In this document: in pieces, positions 47,719 to 60,060 of the stretch
How positions within the stretch are numbered: position 1 is the first letter of the stretch
How the letters are laid out: the number at the start of each line of letters is the position of its first letter
NCBI GenBank assembly: GCA_951213105.1
Contig: OX578133.1
Coordinates: 145,652,051 to 145,716,050 of the forward strand
DNA: 64,000 nt
Reading direction: 5' to 3'
From: Amaurobius ferox
Taxonomy: Eukaryota; Arthropoda; Arachnida; Araneae; Amaurobiidae
The notes under the pieces: model-generated
Told to the model about the DNA's origin: nothing
What the model saw: the letters and a program-made list of their open reading frames with translations, nothing else
The model's database searches: none
Made by a program: the position numbers and the translations under genes

Positions 47719-48520
47719 CCTATTTCCCCGTCCATAACGCTTGACGAAATTTTGGCGACGAATCTGACGGAATATCGCCAACTTGGCGACTTTTTTTTAA
47801 TGTCGCCAAATTGATAAAAGTGACGCTAAATCAATGAAAATGATAACTAATTGATGAAAATCCAATATGTTGGGAAGAATATAAGAATAGCCTATTTTCT
47901 GTCCGTAACACTTGGCGAAATTTTAGCGACGAATTTGACGGATTAGCGCCAACTTGGTGATCTTTTGCCAAACTGACAAAAATGTTACCAAATTGGTAAA
48001 AATGACAACTAATTGATGAAAATTCCATATCTCGGAAATAACAAAAATCGACTATAATACCTCATTTCTCCGCCCATCCGTAATGCTCGGTGAAAATTTT
48101 GGCGAGATGCCAACTCGGCGACTTTTTTTAATGTCACCAAAGTGCCGAAAATATCGTCAAATTGATAAAAATTATGTCAAACGGGAGGTTAAATTTTGAA
48201 TTCCGTCATATGACAGGCATACCTCCGGGGGGGGGGGGGGCCTCTCCCGGAGACATTTTATGTTAACTTAGTTTCTATTTATGTGACACAGCATTTAGAT
48301 ATATTTATATAGGGCAAATAGATAACCTGCCCTCCTAAAATTTCATTGCCCCCCCCCCCCCCCGGCCAAAAAGTTCTGAAAGAAGCACTGCCAGTATATA
48401 AGAAATGCTTTGCGCTCCGTTTGTCTACAACACTTCGCGATACATTTGGCGGACAATCTACCGAAATATTGCCAAAAACTGACGGCAAGTTAATGAAAAT
48501 GACGCCTAATTGATGAATTA
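47719..48520. repeat. Minisatellite of about 170-bp units, interrupted by a G-run/C-run segment
   Basis: Units start with cctattt...ccgt at about 47719, 47891 and 48060, spaced 172 and 169 bp. Each has ttggcgaaattttggcgac, ccaacttgg and aactaattgatgaaaat words. A diverged fourth unit lies at about 48400-48515. Between units three and four, 48228-48240 is G-rich and 48344-48363 is a C run. There is no coding signal. Confidence 0.75.
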
Positions 48521-49287
48521 ATGATTAACATATTTTAATATATGGACTATATTGCTTATTGAAGATGCTATCAATATTAATAACTGTTAGAGTTGCGTTA
48601 AACATAAATTAATTGGATACTTCGAAATAGTTTTACATGTTGTCATCCGGAAAGCGCCAAATGTACAATTCAAAGTTAAAAACACAGTACCGCGTGTCAT
48701 ATACGTACATTATTTTTTCACTGTGAAAGAAATATATTCATTGTATTATATAAGGAAAGTTATGTGCTGCCCACATCAGATTTGTTAAACAGCTGTTTGG
48801 ATGCACGGGTGTCCGGACTTGAATCGCAAACGACAAGTCTGCGTTACCGAGATATTTTTGGATTCTCGGAAATAAATGTATAGCTGACGACTTGTTTTGG
48901 TAAATGGTCCGTTTTTTGTAAATATTCACAAATTATTATTTTTTAACTTTCGAATGTTTTGGGGACATGCCAACCCCCGTTCTCAGTGTTTTAAATATAG
49001 GGCCGTATTTTTTGTACATAATTAAAAACAAATACATTGGGCACACGCCAAAATAGGAAATTGCATTCGAAACCAATATACATACATGGTCGGATGAGTT
49101 AAGTGTAGATTATAATGTTTATTGTATGTTTTAACTTGTGTTTCCAATGTCTATATTATGTCGATGTATTAAAAATCAAAAGGTTTATAAAATTGTTTAT
49201 TTGTACATAATGTAACAGATTAAGTAATATACAAAACAGTGGATGACGCAGTATTCTCAAAATCCCCTGCACATTTTGGGTTCGAGG

Positions 49288-49420
49288 CATGGGCGCCCAT
49301 AGAACTTTTTCCCCGGGAGAGGGGACTAATTGAAAGACATGACTAGTTTCATGCCCACCTTTGTGACTTTGAACGACCAGAGTGGGGAATGCCCTCCCCC
49401 CCCCCCTATGGGCGCCCATG
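49288..49420. mobile_element. hAT-like MITE, CATGGGCGCCCATAG ends
   Basis: Inverted ends catgggcgcccatag are perfect, and the 8-bp flanks gttcgagg (49280-49287) and gttccagg (49421-49428) match at seven positions. The length is 133 bp. A second member lies at 52067-52226. Confidence 0.8.
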
Positions 49421-49621
49421 GTTCCAGGTAAAAAAAAATCAGATAATCTGTCATCCGGTAAACAATGACAGCATTCACACGAAGGATACGTTTGTTTATA
49501 GTTTTCATCTATCAAAAGTAGGAATTACATGCACTTTTTTTTATGTTTTTAGAAGGGCTTCAAGTTTTTGAATCTAAAATTTTACGCTATATATCATTTT
49601 AGAAAGGTTACAAATAAAATA

Positions 49622-49755
49622 CACAGTAAACTTCCGATAATGTAATCATTCTTGTTCCATTCTGTATCGCTGAGAAATAAATAATCCGGCACGTTCCGAA
49701 TTTCAGCGGTGCCGGATTACCAAATTTACCGAATTATCGGAAGTCGAAGTAAAAT
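49622..49755. mobile_element. pogo/Tigger-like MITE (decayed)
   Basis: acagtaaacttccgataat on the left and the reverse complement of attatcggaagtcgaagtaaa on the right are inverted. The CAGTA-AACTTCCGATAA type terminus is known from pogo/Tigger elements. An inner palindrome lies at ccggcac...gtgccgg. Confidence 0.55.
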
Positions 49756-50454
49756 GAAGTAAAAAATGGGAAAAATTAATTTCAAACAAAATAATAAAAA
49801 CAATGTGATATTTTTTGCCTAAAGCCCACAGTGTAGTCATAAAGAGGGTGTTTTTTTTCTTTTTATTTCACTTCAAATAATCTTTGACATAACAAAAGAT
49901 ATAAATAGTAAGTGACAAAAATACGTATCAGGAAATTTAGTTTCTAAATCTACATTTTGTTTTAAAAAGTTTTATAGTTTTCGCGTAACCACCTTGTCAA
50001 GTTGAAGGAGATTGAAAATTTTCTGTTTTTAAGTCTGTAATGCCTATATCTCAAAAACAAAATACTAGCTATGAATAATAAGCAATAATTTGTAACTCTT
50101 TGAAAACCATACAAGTGTATATGATCGTATTTTGGATCGAGCTCGTAGTTTTCAAAGTATAGTGATTGTAATTTCAATATTTTAAACTGGGTTTTCCAAG
50201 GAGTGTGAAAGCTGAAATATTTAAAATGTCACGAGTTACCGGAACACTTCTCTTTGAGTTATCTGTTTATGGTTTCCAGATATCTGTTATTAGTTTTCAA
50301 AAGTTTCTTATTCCCATTTTAACTTGTTTGGTATTGGAGATAAAAACGGATTTCAGGGACTCATTCCATAACGACAAACTGGATGGGGGATTGAGGGGAA
50401 CTTTCTTTTTTCATTATCACATGGGTGTTTAGGAAGCCTTTTGAAATTTAAATT

Positions 50455-50638
50455 TGGGGGGGGGGGGGGGGGGGTGAACCTTCAACCCTTCCCCCTTAAA
50501 TACGCCCCCGAGCATCGATTAGTTTATCTATCTTTGACCTCCAGCGTCCAGAGGTGCCCCCTCCTTTTCTTTCCTTTGGGCGCCCTCCGAGTGCCCCCTC
50601 CTTCCCTTTCCTTTGGGCGCTCATGACAGCATTAGACT

Positions 50639-50640
<2 letters not shown>
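50455..50640. repeat. G run plus a 38-bp tandem duplication
   Basis: A run of about 19 G near 50456-50474 is followed by two copies of gtgccccctcctt-cctttgggcgc (about 50553 and 50591). The segment resembles the ends of the gggcgcccat MITE family. Confidence 0.6.
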
Positions 50641-50683
<43 letters not shown>

Positions 50684-50702
50684 ATATATATATATATATA
50701 TT
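50641..50702. repeat. (TA)n microsatellite, interrupted
   Basis: About 30 TA units with two AATA interruptions. Confidence 0.95.
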
Positions 50703-52066
50703 ATAAAAAATTTACAGATGAGGCGCACTATAGCAATTTACAAGCCAAGTTTGTGATCTATTAATGGATAAAAATTGTAGAAGTTGAGACAAGCTTTTCA
50801 ATTTATCTATTTATTTCTCTTCTATTATTTTGAGAGAATTGTTTTGTTTTGGCTCATATGGATTGACCTGGCCAGAAAGAAAAACTACGAGGTGAAAGTG
50901 ACAAAGGCTGTTACGCATATTGGGACTATGAAAACAAAAGAACGTTATATGGAAATGTCGTTCGTTATGTTTCCATCAGTGGCGTCGCCAAAGGGGGAGG
51001 ATTTGGTGGTCATAACCCTTCTAAGGAATACATTGAAGTTCCAAGAAGTTGTACTTGGAGAAAAGGGAAAGAAAATATGTTACCGATACCTCTCCCACGT
51101 TCTGTGGAAAAGTAAGAACGATTTTTTTTTAGAATTCTAGAACTATGAATTAAAAATAAAAATATTGAATATTTTTTAATTGTAGCATTTGTTTGTTGAA
51201 TCCCGTGAAAATTATTTGTATTCAATAACATAAAAAGCTTCCTCGTTTTATCGTAAATCAAACATACCTTTACAAAATTATATATTTTTTAATTTTTTTA
51301 ACTCCATAAAATCAAATTATGTGTTTTGAGTCAACAGAGCCCTTTGATTTTTTCACAGGTTCTTTTCTAGTCGAATTAATAACATAAGTCTGACCTTAAG
51401 TTAAATTCATTTCACTGGTGGGTATCCCCGATAAAGTGTCTTAGATCTATCCCTCAGCATCGTGGGGCCCTTCAAAAGTAATGCCACCGATAACTAAAAG
51501 GAATAAACACTTTGGAAACTCACCTGACACGCATGCGTAACGCGTTTTTAAAAGTGAATAGCGAAGTCTTCCGCACAAAAAAAAAAATCCGCATCTTCTA
51601 AGAGTATTGACTTATTTCAGAATTAATATCCGAAAAATGCATTATTCTAAATTAGTTTGAGTAGTACGATGATCGTGTCCATAACTCTTTCGACTTAGTT
51701 GGAGATTGTAAATCAATCGGTTTCCGTAATTGCGCAAGAATCCCGTTAGTTTCGCTTTTTTTTTTTCTTTCTTTTAGTATACCATTTCATACAGATGATG
51801 ACGCAAGAATTTATAATCTTGCATTTCATGTTGCATATCACCAGAGATCTTGCGTGGAGAAGCAACTCATACCTGTATTTCTAAAAATTCCAAAGAAAAC
51901 AGTTCCACAACAATAAAATTAGAGTGCTGCTAATGACAGAGGCAAGTGATAAAATTACCTTTTTCATTTCTTGGCATATTTAAATGCAATTTTAATTCTT
52001 AAGGAGGAAAATGTCAAAATCCTTACTGTTTACCCATTCAACCCAACAGGTACTAATCTTTTTACT

Positions 52067-52226
52067 CATGGGCGCGCATAGGAAAGCCAAAGGGGCCACT
52101 TGCCCCTTTCTGGACTTTCAAGGTCACAAAAGTCAAAGCTAGTTAATATTGTACGTCTTATCCTTGAGTTTGCCCCTCCCATGGGCATCCATAGAACCCC
52201 GGTAAAAAGTTCTATAGATGCCCATG
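52067..52226. mobile_element. hAT-like MITE, second member of the CATGGGC family
   Basis: catgggcgcgcatagg at the left and the reverse complement of ctatagatgcccatg at the right are inverted. Eight-base flanks tttttact and tatttaca agree at six positions. It shares ttctat(a/g)gatgcccat words with 49288-49420. Confidence 0.7.
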
Positions 52227-52377
52227 TATTTACAAAATTTATTCAGACAATAACAGTATCAGCAGTACTTTTATAGCCGACTTTCATCCGCGATATCGTA
52301 TTGGAATACTAAAATTTCAAACATTTGCGCATAAATGCATTATTGAAATAGTGTTTGAGATAATTGAGAACGTTAAT

Positions 52378-52727
52378 AACTAGAACCTCGATTATCTGAA
52401 TTATTTGGGGCAGAAGATTCGAAAAATTAAAAAATTTGATTAATTGAGAACACTTAAAACAGGTTATCTATTGATAAATAGGATATAGTCCATCAGTACC
52501 GTGAAAAAAGAATCTAAAACCAATTTTTGAAACATGTATTTCCAGTGCATAATTACATCCTCCCGATGAAAAGGTTAAATATGCCAGAATGGTTTGAAAG
52601 AGTTATACAAATTTATGAAAATGTGTACTTTGGCATGTCAATATTTTTTTTTTTTTTTTTTACATATTCGGAAGATATATTTCAAGGGGGAGAGGGACAC
52701 ATTTTTTGTAAAATCGAGGTTTTACTG
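52378..52727. mobile_element. pogo/Tigger-like MITE
   Basis: tagaacctcgattatctgaa at the left and aaaatcgaggttttactg at the right are inverted and resemble CAGTAAAACCTCGATTAT termini. It contains a T run at 52648-52661. Confidence 0.5.
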
Positions 52728-53749
52728 TATTTAGAAACCGTACAATTTGAATTGTGCACAGTAGATGGCTCATTTTAATGACTGTACGACTTGTACTGGT
52801 TATCAAAATTCTATTCCTGAAAGTTTGGACAAGCCGACTTTATTACATTTAGTCCTCATGATAGTTTTATAATCTGTTATCAAAAGTGAACCCGTAACAA
52901 GCAAATTCGCATAACCTTTTGTGAAGGCATGGCTGTAATGGTGTTGAAAACAGTTTCTAATGTGCCCAGGCTTGTATTCAACCACAACTAATAATATTCC
53001 TCCATGTTTTGCTGCAATGCAGTATCTTGTCGGGAATCTTAAAGATATCCTTACTTGGGCAATATGGTTATATTTTGGTTTGTACCTATTTACTACACTT
53101 CAAATAATTTGATAGACTAAAAAAATTGAAATACGAGTGTTATTCTATTAATTTACGATAGCAAAATAAACTTTAGTTTGATTTTCACTTCAGAGTGGTT
53201 TCCAATTCTCTTATGTGCTTAATTTCATACAAGTCACATAATAGGTACTGTAAGTTTATTTCCAAGATTGCAATATTCTATTCAACTTGCTATAGTTACC
53301 AAAAATAGTCTAAATGAATACCTCACAAGGAAACGTTCCTAAGCTAAAAGCATAGAATTCGATGAAAATTTGACAAGTGTTAGATGTTATAGAAAATCCA
53401 TACTCTGAAAATTAGCTGCTGAATTGCATTAGGAGAGGAGTGAGTAGAATAATGTTGAAAATTGGGTCTGGGTTGCCAAAACCATACAGTTGGGATCAAT
53501 TGGCAACTTTCCATTCTTGTAAATTGACGAACACATGTAGTGTGTTTATACTATTAAAACACATTTTATGCTGCATTTAGAGGCGTTAATACTTAAAAAA
53601 TAGCTTCTTAAAAATTATCACTCGAAAAACAGAAAATGCAGATTACATGTATCAGTACTATGGTATATAGTTTATAAGATAGATAAGAGATATAATTGAT
53701 GACAAATGATTGAGGTCGAATGAAAGAGTTAATTTCTTTATAAATTGAA

Positions 53750-54485
53750 AGTGTTACAAATATGTGGCTCATTTAAGAAATGCATAAAACAGAAACATTT
53801 TACACCAGCTACACAGAGCGAATATTTTAGATACACAGTTTTGTTTTTCACAATCAAGTACATTGTTTGCAGTAAATATGAACTCAACAGGATTTTTGAA
53901 ATACCCAGGATGGTTTTCCGTGTATGATCATGCATACCATGAATTCCACATGTTAACGTAGTGCGGTGAAGAGAACTGGTTGTGTGCAATGGTTTGTACT
54001 TTAAAGATATTGTCTCTATGAAACAAATCGATTTGCATAGTTCTAGGTGACATGCCAAAAACACATGAACGATTTTACCTGGTGACATAACACTATATCA
54101 AATCATTTTTGAAGGGTGACCAAGAATCCACTAAAAGTACGGTTTTATTTGGTGCATTTTTAAAATACATTTCCGATAAATATTCATGCAATTCTTTTGA
54201 TCTCATTTTCCCCAATTTCAAAGCGACGGTATAAACATTTTCTACCTCACTTGGGTTCCGAATTGTTCTTTAGGTTCAGAATACACAATAAAGGAGATAG
54301 CAGCATTCCATCTTTGCTGATTGTTGACATTACAGTATATGAATGGGTCGTAGCATGGATAGATTGTGCAGCACTTTCAATCTGTTTTGATCCCAACAAA
54401 TCAAGCATTCGCCCCGAATGAATTTCTTTATTAAATTCTGACTGATCAGTATTTAACATCTGGTTATCGTTCAACTCTGAATCTT
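53750..54485 (-). pseudogene. DDE-type transposase fragment
   Basis: The minus strand from about 54485 encodes NTDQSEFNKEIHSGRMLDLL, then AAQSIHATTHSYTVMSTISK and DGMLLSPLLCILNLK. D-Q-S at the start of the block, H-S-Y-T and the L-S-P-L hydrophobic strand recall a family of DDE transposase-like proteins in arthropods, where DQS carries the first catalytic Asp. Downstream (54150-53750) the frame breaks repeatedly and only weak likeness remains. It is dead. Family assignment is from memory of motif shape and is uncertain. Confidence 0.45.
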
Positions 54486-54619
54486 AATTTTAGTAATTTT
54501 CCTGCTAACAATTCTATATTAAAAGAAATATAAAATTGCTAGCAAGATTTTAAAAATTCAGGAGCCATTTACCAGAAACTAAATGGCATTTTTAGGGAGA
54601 GTGAAAATTAATAAGTGAA

Positions 54620-55340
54620 AATTAGGCTTCGTTGTAGAAATAATCAAAATTTGATGATCATTTAAACTCAAATATATGCTAATTGCGTTGTTTCAAAATA
54701 CAGATGCACAGAAATTAAGCAAAAATAAAGCAGGTTTAGGATGGCTACAACACTAAATATAAATTAAAAAGCACTTTAAAAATTACGATTTTGACACAAG
54801 ATGGATGCCATATTTCATTTTGAAGTGGATCACATGATCTCTTCATATACTGGTCTTGTGATCTCTTTATATAATGTGTTGAAGACCCAGACCGTCCGAC
54901 TCATCCTGAGGACTTAAGTATCTATTTGGACGGCCAGTTATATATGTGTGTAATTATATAATGTGTGTAATTATTGTTTTAATTTTTATTTAAAAAACTA
55001 CTGAATATACTTTGCTGAAATTTTTTTTATATTTTATGTGATAATTTGAATATTTCTCAAAACTTTCGAAGCAATTTATGAATTTTAAATTCGCTTAAAA
55101 AATGTTTGAAAAATTAGGTCACATAGGGTTCAATGTATTTCATTTTTTCAACCCGGGTTCAATCCAAAACTAATTGGGTGATATTATTTACATTCCCATA
55201 GGTCCCACAGACTGTCTGAACAACATACTAAAATTTCATTTTCAAAGTCATTTTTACGGCAGTTATGCTAACGGACGGACAGACAGGCAGAATGAACAAT
55301 GTCATAAACACTTTTCAACTATGTTGTAAAGTGTTAATGA
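54620..55340. repeat. Dispersed repeat R3, copy 2
   Basis: It matches 36120-36760 through most of its length. It differs by carrying the 58-bp SINE-tail unit at 54880-54937, which is absent from the other copy. Confidence 0.8.
54880..54937 (-). mobile_element. 58-bp SINE-tail unit U3
   Basis: Read on the minus strand it starts ctggccgtccaa and ends cggtctgggtcttca, matching the last 60 bp of the SINE at 37792. The flanks ttatataatgtgt (left) and ttatatatgtgt (right) are a target duplication with one indel. The equivalent place in R3 copy 1 (about 36385-36400) has no insert. Confidence 0.75.
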
Positions 55341-56744
55341 AACTGAGAAATGCACGACTATACTAAAAATAAATATTCAAACTCAATTTCAAATACTTTT
55401 GAATGCAAACTATAAAAAAAATAATTTTACAACAGATTTCAAGTTATACAGAGAAAACAGTTTATTTCAGTATTTGCCATTTTTTTATGCATACTCGCCA
55501 AGTAGGATTGCATTTGGCAATAAAGATGTTGACTTTTATTAATTTTTTACAGCTTTTCTCATTGAAAAAGTTAGCTGCTGAATTGCAATGTTGATAATTT
55601 GAGCCATCTACTAAAGCCAGTCAAATTTTCTTAGAATTCTGAGTTTCACTTGGGAACGTTTCCTTGTCAGTAACAGTGGCGAATCATGGGAGAATGTGGC
55701 CCCCGGCGATCCTTTTTTTTTTAATCCATAATTTCCACAATTTCTTCACATATTACTGAAGAAATGTACGAAACACTTCCCCTTCCAGTGTTTCCAACTT
55801 GGTCCATGTGCTCCTTTAAGAACGGATCGAATTCACTTAGTTCCAACATTCCTAGAAAATTACCATTGTGAATAAAACCTAAAGTTTGATTTTTAAAAAA
55901 AATGTTCTTAAAAAGATATTTTACTTTTATTTTTCGTTCAAAATGAGGCCCCCGGCATTCGCCGGTATGTTAATTCGCCACTTGTAGGGCTTCAAGCAGT
56001 TGCTAGCAGAAACTATAAGTGAAACAAGTTTAGAATATAGTTATGTTAATAAGTAAAAACACTGTGCAAAGGATGAGGGAAAAACTTCAACATTGCAGCA
56101 TACATTTGTTTTAAAGATATGTCAAATTTCCTTCTCCAATGCTAGACAGACCAACAAACCCAAAGTCAAAAAGAGGAAATGAGCACAAATGAAAGAAACA
56201 GAGGAGTGTGTGTATGTGTATATATATATTCAAGTCCTGGATTCAGAATCCACCCAAAAGAATCAATCACAAGGCAGAATAAAGAACAGTCTAGTCAATC
56301 AACTATTACACAAGATTGGAGTGCCCCCATATACAACAGAAACAACCCAACAAGATGAAAACAAGTCATAACAATACACAAGAGACCCTTGTAATATTGT
56401 TATTGTTTTGACTTACATTTTGACTTGCGTTCCGGTTGGCTCTCTAGAGCGGACTCTGAATCCATGACTTGGGTTTATATACTATTTCTTTTATTTGTAT
56501 TCATTTTGTGTTTGTTAGTCTGTCTAAGCACTAGAGAAGGAGATCCAACGTACTCTTGAAACAGCTGTATGCTGCATTCTTTATTGCACTGCTCACAACT
56601 GAAATCGCAACACCATGAAGAAATTGATGTATCCTTATGAAATTTACAGAATATAATAGTAACATGGAGATGTGCATCACTGATCAAAAAATCATACCTG
56701 GAAAATGAAAGCATGGAACTTTATTGACATTAGATCAATATGAA

Positions 56745-57812
56745 ATAGACCCACCGCGAGCGGCTATGCAGGATTGAATACATGAGGTATCCCATCAATG
56801 AGATGGTCAAATGGTGTGCTGAGGAATGGCATTCCCCAATGCATGCAATTGGGTTCGTAACTGAACATGGTTCTAGTACAATAGACCTCTGGTCGATGTG
56901 CTGGGATCTCCTGGAGCCACCTGCCTTCATTTTATTCATTCATTCAATTGAACATGGTTTGCTGGAATTGGCAGTTCTCTTAATCAGCGACCCATGACGT
57001 CCCAGATATGCCCAATTGGCGAAAAATGCAGAGAATAAGCTGGCCAAGGCAGAATATCAAAACCTTGTAGACTGCTCATAGTTATCCATGCAGTATGTGG
57101 CCTGGCATCGTTGTGTCGTAATACTGCCAGAAACGTAGACCAAAGGTGTTCAACCACCAAATGCTATACCACCCCAAACCATGGTACCACTTAGGAGGGC
57201 TGTGTGGCAACTGACAGAAAAAGCTTCCTGGTGGCGTTGAAAGTGCCACCATACATGAGTCAGTACAGCCATCTGGCATGCCAAAACAGAATTGTGATTC
57301 ATCCGTGAACAGAATGTTTTGCCATTCTGTTGACCAATTGCATCTCATTTGACACCACTGGAGGTGACGTAACCGGTGAAGACATTGAAAAGGTTGTCTA
57401 CCTCAGAGTCCCGCGTCATGCAAACAGTTTCGAATTATTTGTATCAAAACCACGTTGCCTGTAGTGTGGGATAAATGTCGTAACACCGTTGCTGTGGTAA
57501 ATGGCTCAGAAGCATACGATCTTCACGTGGTGTGGCATACCTGGAATCTCCACTACCTGATCTTTGTGTAGTTCTGTTGTCTCTCACTAACCATAACACA
57601 CACCGTTGAACTGCTGGCCACTCAAACTGCTACTGTAAGCCCTCGGGTCAGTCAAGTGGTCTGGGTTTTAGACACCGTTGAACTGTACTTGCATCACAAC
57701 CCAATAGTTCAGCGATCCTTCGAAGGCTCATTCCACCTTCACGTAAAACAATGATTTGTTGCCGTTCCATTGACAATTGAACGTATGCGGTATGTCGACA
57801 TACTCTTGGCAT
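56745..57812 (-). pseudogene. Tc1-type transposase, broken
   Basis: The N-terminal block from 57812 reads MPRVCRHTAYVQLSMERQQI and GGMSLRRIAELLGCDASTVQ, the first helix-turn-helix that binds the inverted end. A middle block (57348-57082) has RCNWSTEWQNILFTDESQFC, with the first catalytic Asp in DES. The C-terminal block (about 56900-56760) has QLIDGIP, the usual QL-x-x-x-I-P ending. The FxDD and SPDLNPIE region is degraded. Stops, frameshifts and an inserted 58-bp unit disable it. Confidence 0.8.
57614..57671 (+). mobile_element. 58-bp SINE-tail unit U2 with a 14-bp target duplication
   Basis: acaccgttgaactg is repeated exactly at 57600-57613 and 57672-57685. The insert starts ctggccactcaa and ends gtggtctgggttttag. 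It lines up end to end with U1 (38553-38608), and with the final portion of the SINE. It interrupts the Tc1 transposase between its helix-turn-helix and catalytic blocks. Confidence 0.85.
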
Positions 57813-58030
57813 ACTGTGATGATTTTTATAACCTGAAACCAATTACGCTACAATTTAGCAGTGATATTGCTCCTCCTTGACCTGACGCTTTTATGCTGCT
57901 CGGCAAGGTGTTACATCACTATGCGTAACTAAACTGATCATTTGCATATCTCGCCTTGCTGTTTTCATTGCCTTATTTACATAAAGCTACACCTACAACT
58001 TATGGTGTTGCGATTTCATTGTAAGCAGTG

Positions 58031-60060
58031 TAATTTGTTCTTAATTGCATTAAGTTTTTCCTTATCTTATAGCTATGTTAATCCAGTATAATTCAACAAT
58101 CCGATTAGTCTAGATAAGTGGTACTCCAATCTTTCACAAAACTGTGTGTGAATGTTTTTAATTAAATTTCTAATAATTTACTATTAATTATTTATGTACT
58201 GTCTCATTGCAGGCATTCAATTATAAACATTACACTTCCTTTGCTATTTTAAGTTATTTTATAAGATTAATTTTCTGAAATTCCATATATACCAGTGGCG
58301 AATGCTATGATATGATGATATGACATCACTAGACTATTAGAATTTGAAAAATAATCAAAATGAAATCTTCTGCATTCAACAGAAAATTGTAACACTTTGT
58401 GTGAAAAAATTGAATTTAGATGCATGTATCTGTAGGCTAAAAAAATTGTTTATCAAAGCCTTCATTTATGCCTTTCACCCTGAATCAGCTCTTTCAACAA
58501 AGCGGAGAATGTGATGCCATTTGACCGGTTATGGTACTAATAGGTATATATTGAGTGTCGGTACGTTTAGTGTTAAAACAAAAGTGTAAAACCAAATACA
58601 AGCAGTAAATTTCTTTTTAAAATCATCACTTTAGTGATAATTTTAAAAGAAGAAATGACGAATTTTGAAGAAATTAAATTCTCTAGCTAATATAATTATC
58701 AAAAGTTTAAGATGTGCATAAATATTTCTCTTTGTGGATTCACTTTTGAAAGAATACTTTTGCACAAATATTGCTATGATCACTCATGTTCACTATAAAT
58801 TTTGATTGTCTCTTTTATTCACTGAAGTGTATCATTATTCAAGAAACATCAGTCGCTACCAAAGCAGGTTTTCTTGCATCACTGATGTGCATTTCCAGAG
58901 GATTTTCTTAATTTTTTTTTTCCTCACAAAAATTTGTAACTTTGATTATCTTCCATAGAGAATGGATGACTTTTCCCTTAAAACATGCTATCTTAGAAAC
59001 AGTAATTTTTCATTTATACATTGGAGCAAGGGACTAAAAATAGCAATTTTAACAAACTACACCAATTTTCACTAAGTTTTAAATGTAATGCGAGAATATG
59101 AAGAATAGAAAAATTAAATTTAACACTTAAAAGCTTAACTCAGATATGTAAATTAATTTCAAAATTGTATTTACATATGTAGCTTTTTAAAGTAGTGTAA
59201 AATTTATTATTTCTGCTATTGCCTGTCATTAATAATAGCTTTTTCAAGTTCATTGAAATGGGAATATATGATATTCGGTGAATTAGTAAGTTATATGCAG
59301 TGACTAAGCATTTTCAAAGCTTCTACTATTTTCGCGAAAGTCTGAAGATTTTTTGTTAAATCATCTTTGTTATCTGTCATACAACTTCATAATTATTAAT
59401 TATTCTGAATTTCACTGGCTATTTCTTGAATATCCCTCAATTCTGAAGTTTAGTTTCATCAATGTCCACAAAATTTCTATTAATGGTTCACTTGTTTCAG
59501 TCCAAGAGCAGCGAGAATTATTTGAATCAAAGTTTTCTTGTTATGGACAAGCAAAGTCCATTCTCAATTCCTAATGAAGCAAAACAAACATTTGCCTTAA
59601 TTTTGAAATCTCTTTTACTCGAAAACTACAATACTTAGGAAGATTAAAATTATGCACACATGTGCAGAATAACAATTTCAATAAATAATATGAACTGTAT
59701 CAGGGTGAAACGTCCAGTTTTAAACAGTGCATGCTCACTAAACTTTGTATAAATAACAAGTAAACAACAACTTTTAAATAGCTAATCAAAGCATGTGCAC
59801 TTGCATGTATTGAAATTTAAACATGCTCCTATAAGTTAAATATGTTTGAGAGTTAAATGAGTTACTTTGATTTCATTACTTCCTTATATTCTGATCTGTT
59901 TAATGTAAATTAAATATTCAAATTCAAAAAACTTATGTCTTAGGATTCCCAAATATTGAAATTATTTTTTTTACTTTTAATTTCATAATTATTTGTTAAA
60001 TTAAGTTTTAATTTGATATTTTTCACAACTCGCACATATGAAGTATGTGAGAATCCATTC
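58031..60060. other. AT-rich stretch, nothing recognised
   Basis: No coding exon, inverted ends or tandem array could be supported. Short open frames (for example 59353-59574) have no domain likeness. Confidence 0.5.

Larger units (their letters stand above)
53322..55670 (-). mobile_element. Possible DDE transposon relic with CT(C/G)ACAAGGAAACGTTCC ends
   Basis: ctcacaaggaaacgttcc at 53322 is inverted at 55653-55670 with one mismatch, followed inward by a gaattc word on both sides. It encloses a transposase-like relic on the minus strand (53750-54485) and a copy of the R3 repeat (54620-55340). A short unique inverted match could be coincidental, so this boundary is tentative. Confidence 0.45.
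56587..58030 (-). mobile_element. Tc1-type element with inverted ends
   Basis: Left end cactgctcacaactgaaatc (56587) and right end (reverse complement cactgcttacaatgaaatcg, ending 58030) are inverted over about 30 bp with gcaacaccat shared. TA follows the right end. Length 1444 bp. It encloses a broken transposase on the minus strand and a 58-bp SINE-tail unit. Confidence 0.82.

Noticed and set aside
48279..48488. Minus-strand 69-codon ORF with a GGGG stretch
   Set aside because: It is created by reading through the C run and the minisatellite unit; no domain.
51536..51560. A GTGTCAG/GTGAGT donor on the minus strand as the end of EloA exon 1
   Set aside because: The donor is good, but the preceding codons do not resemble the Elongin A N-terminus and the phase would not match exon 34361-34305.
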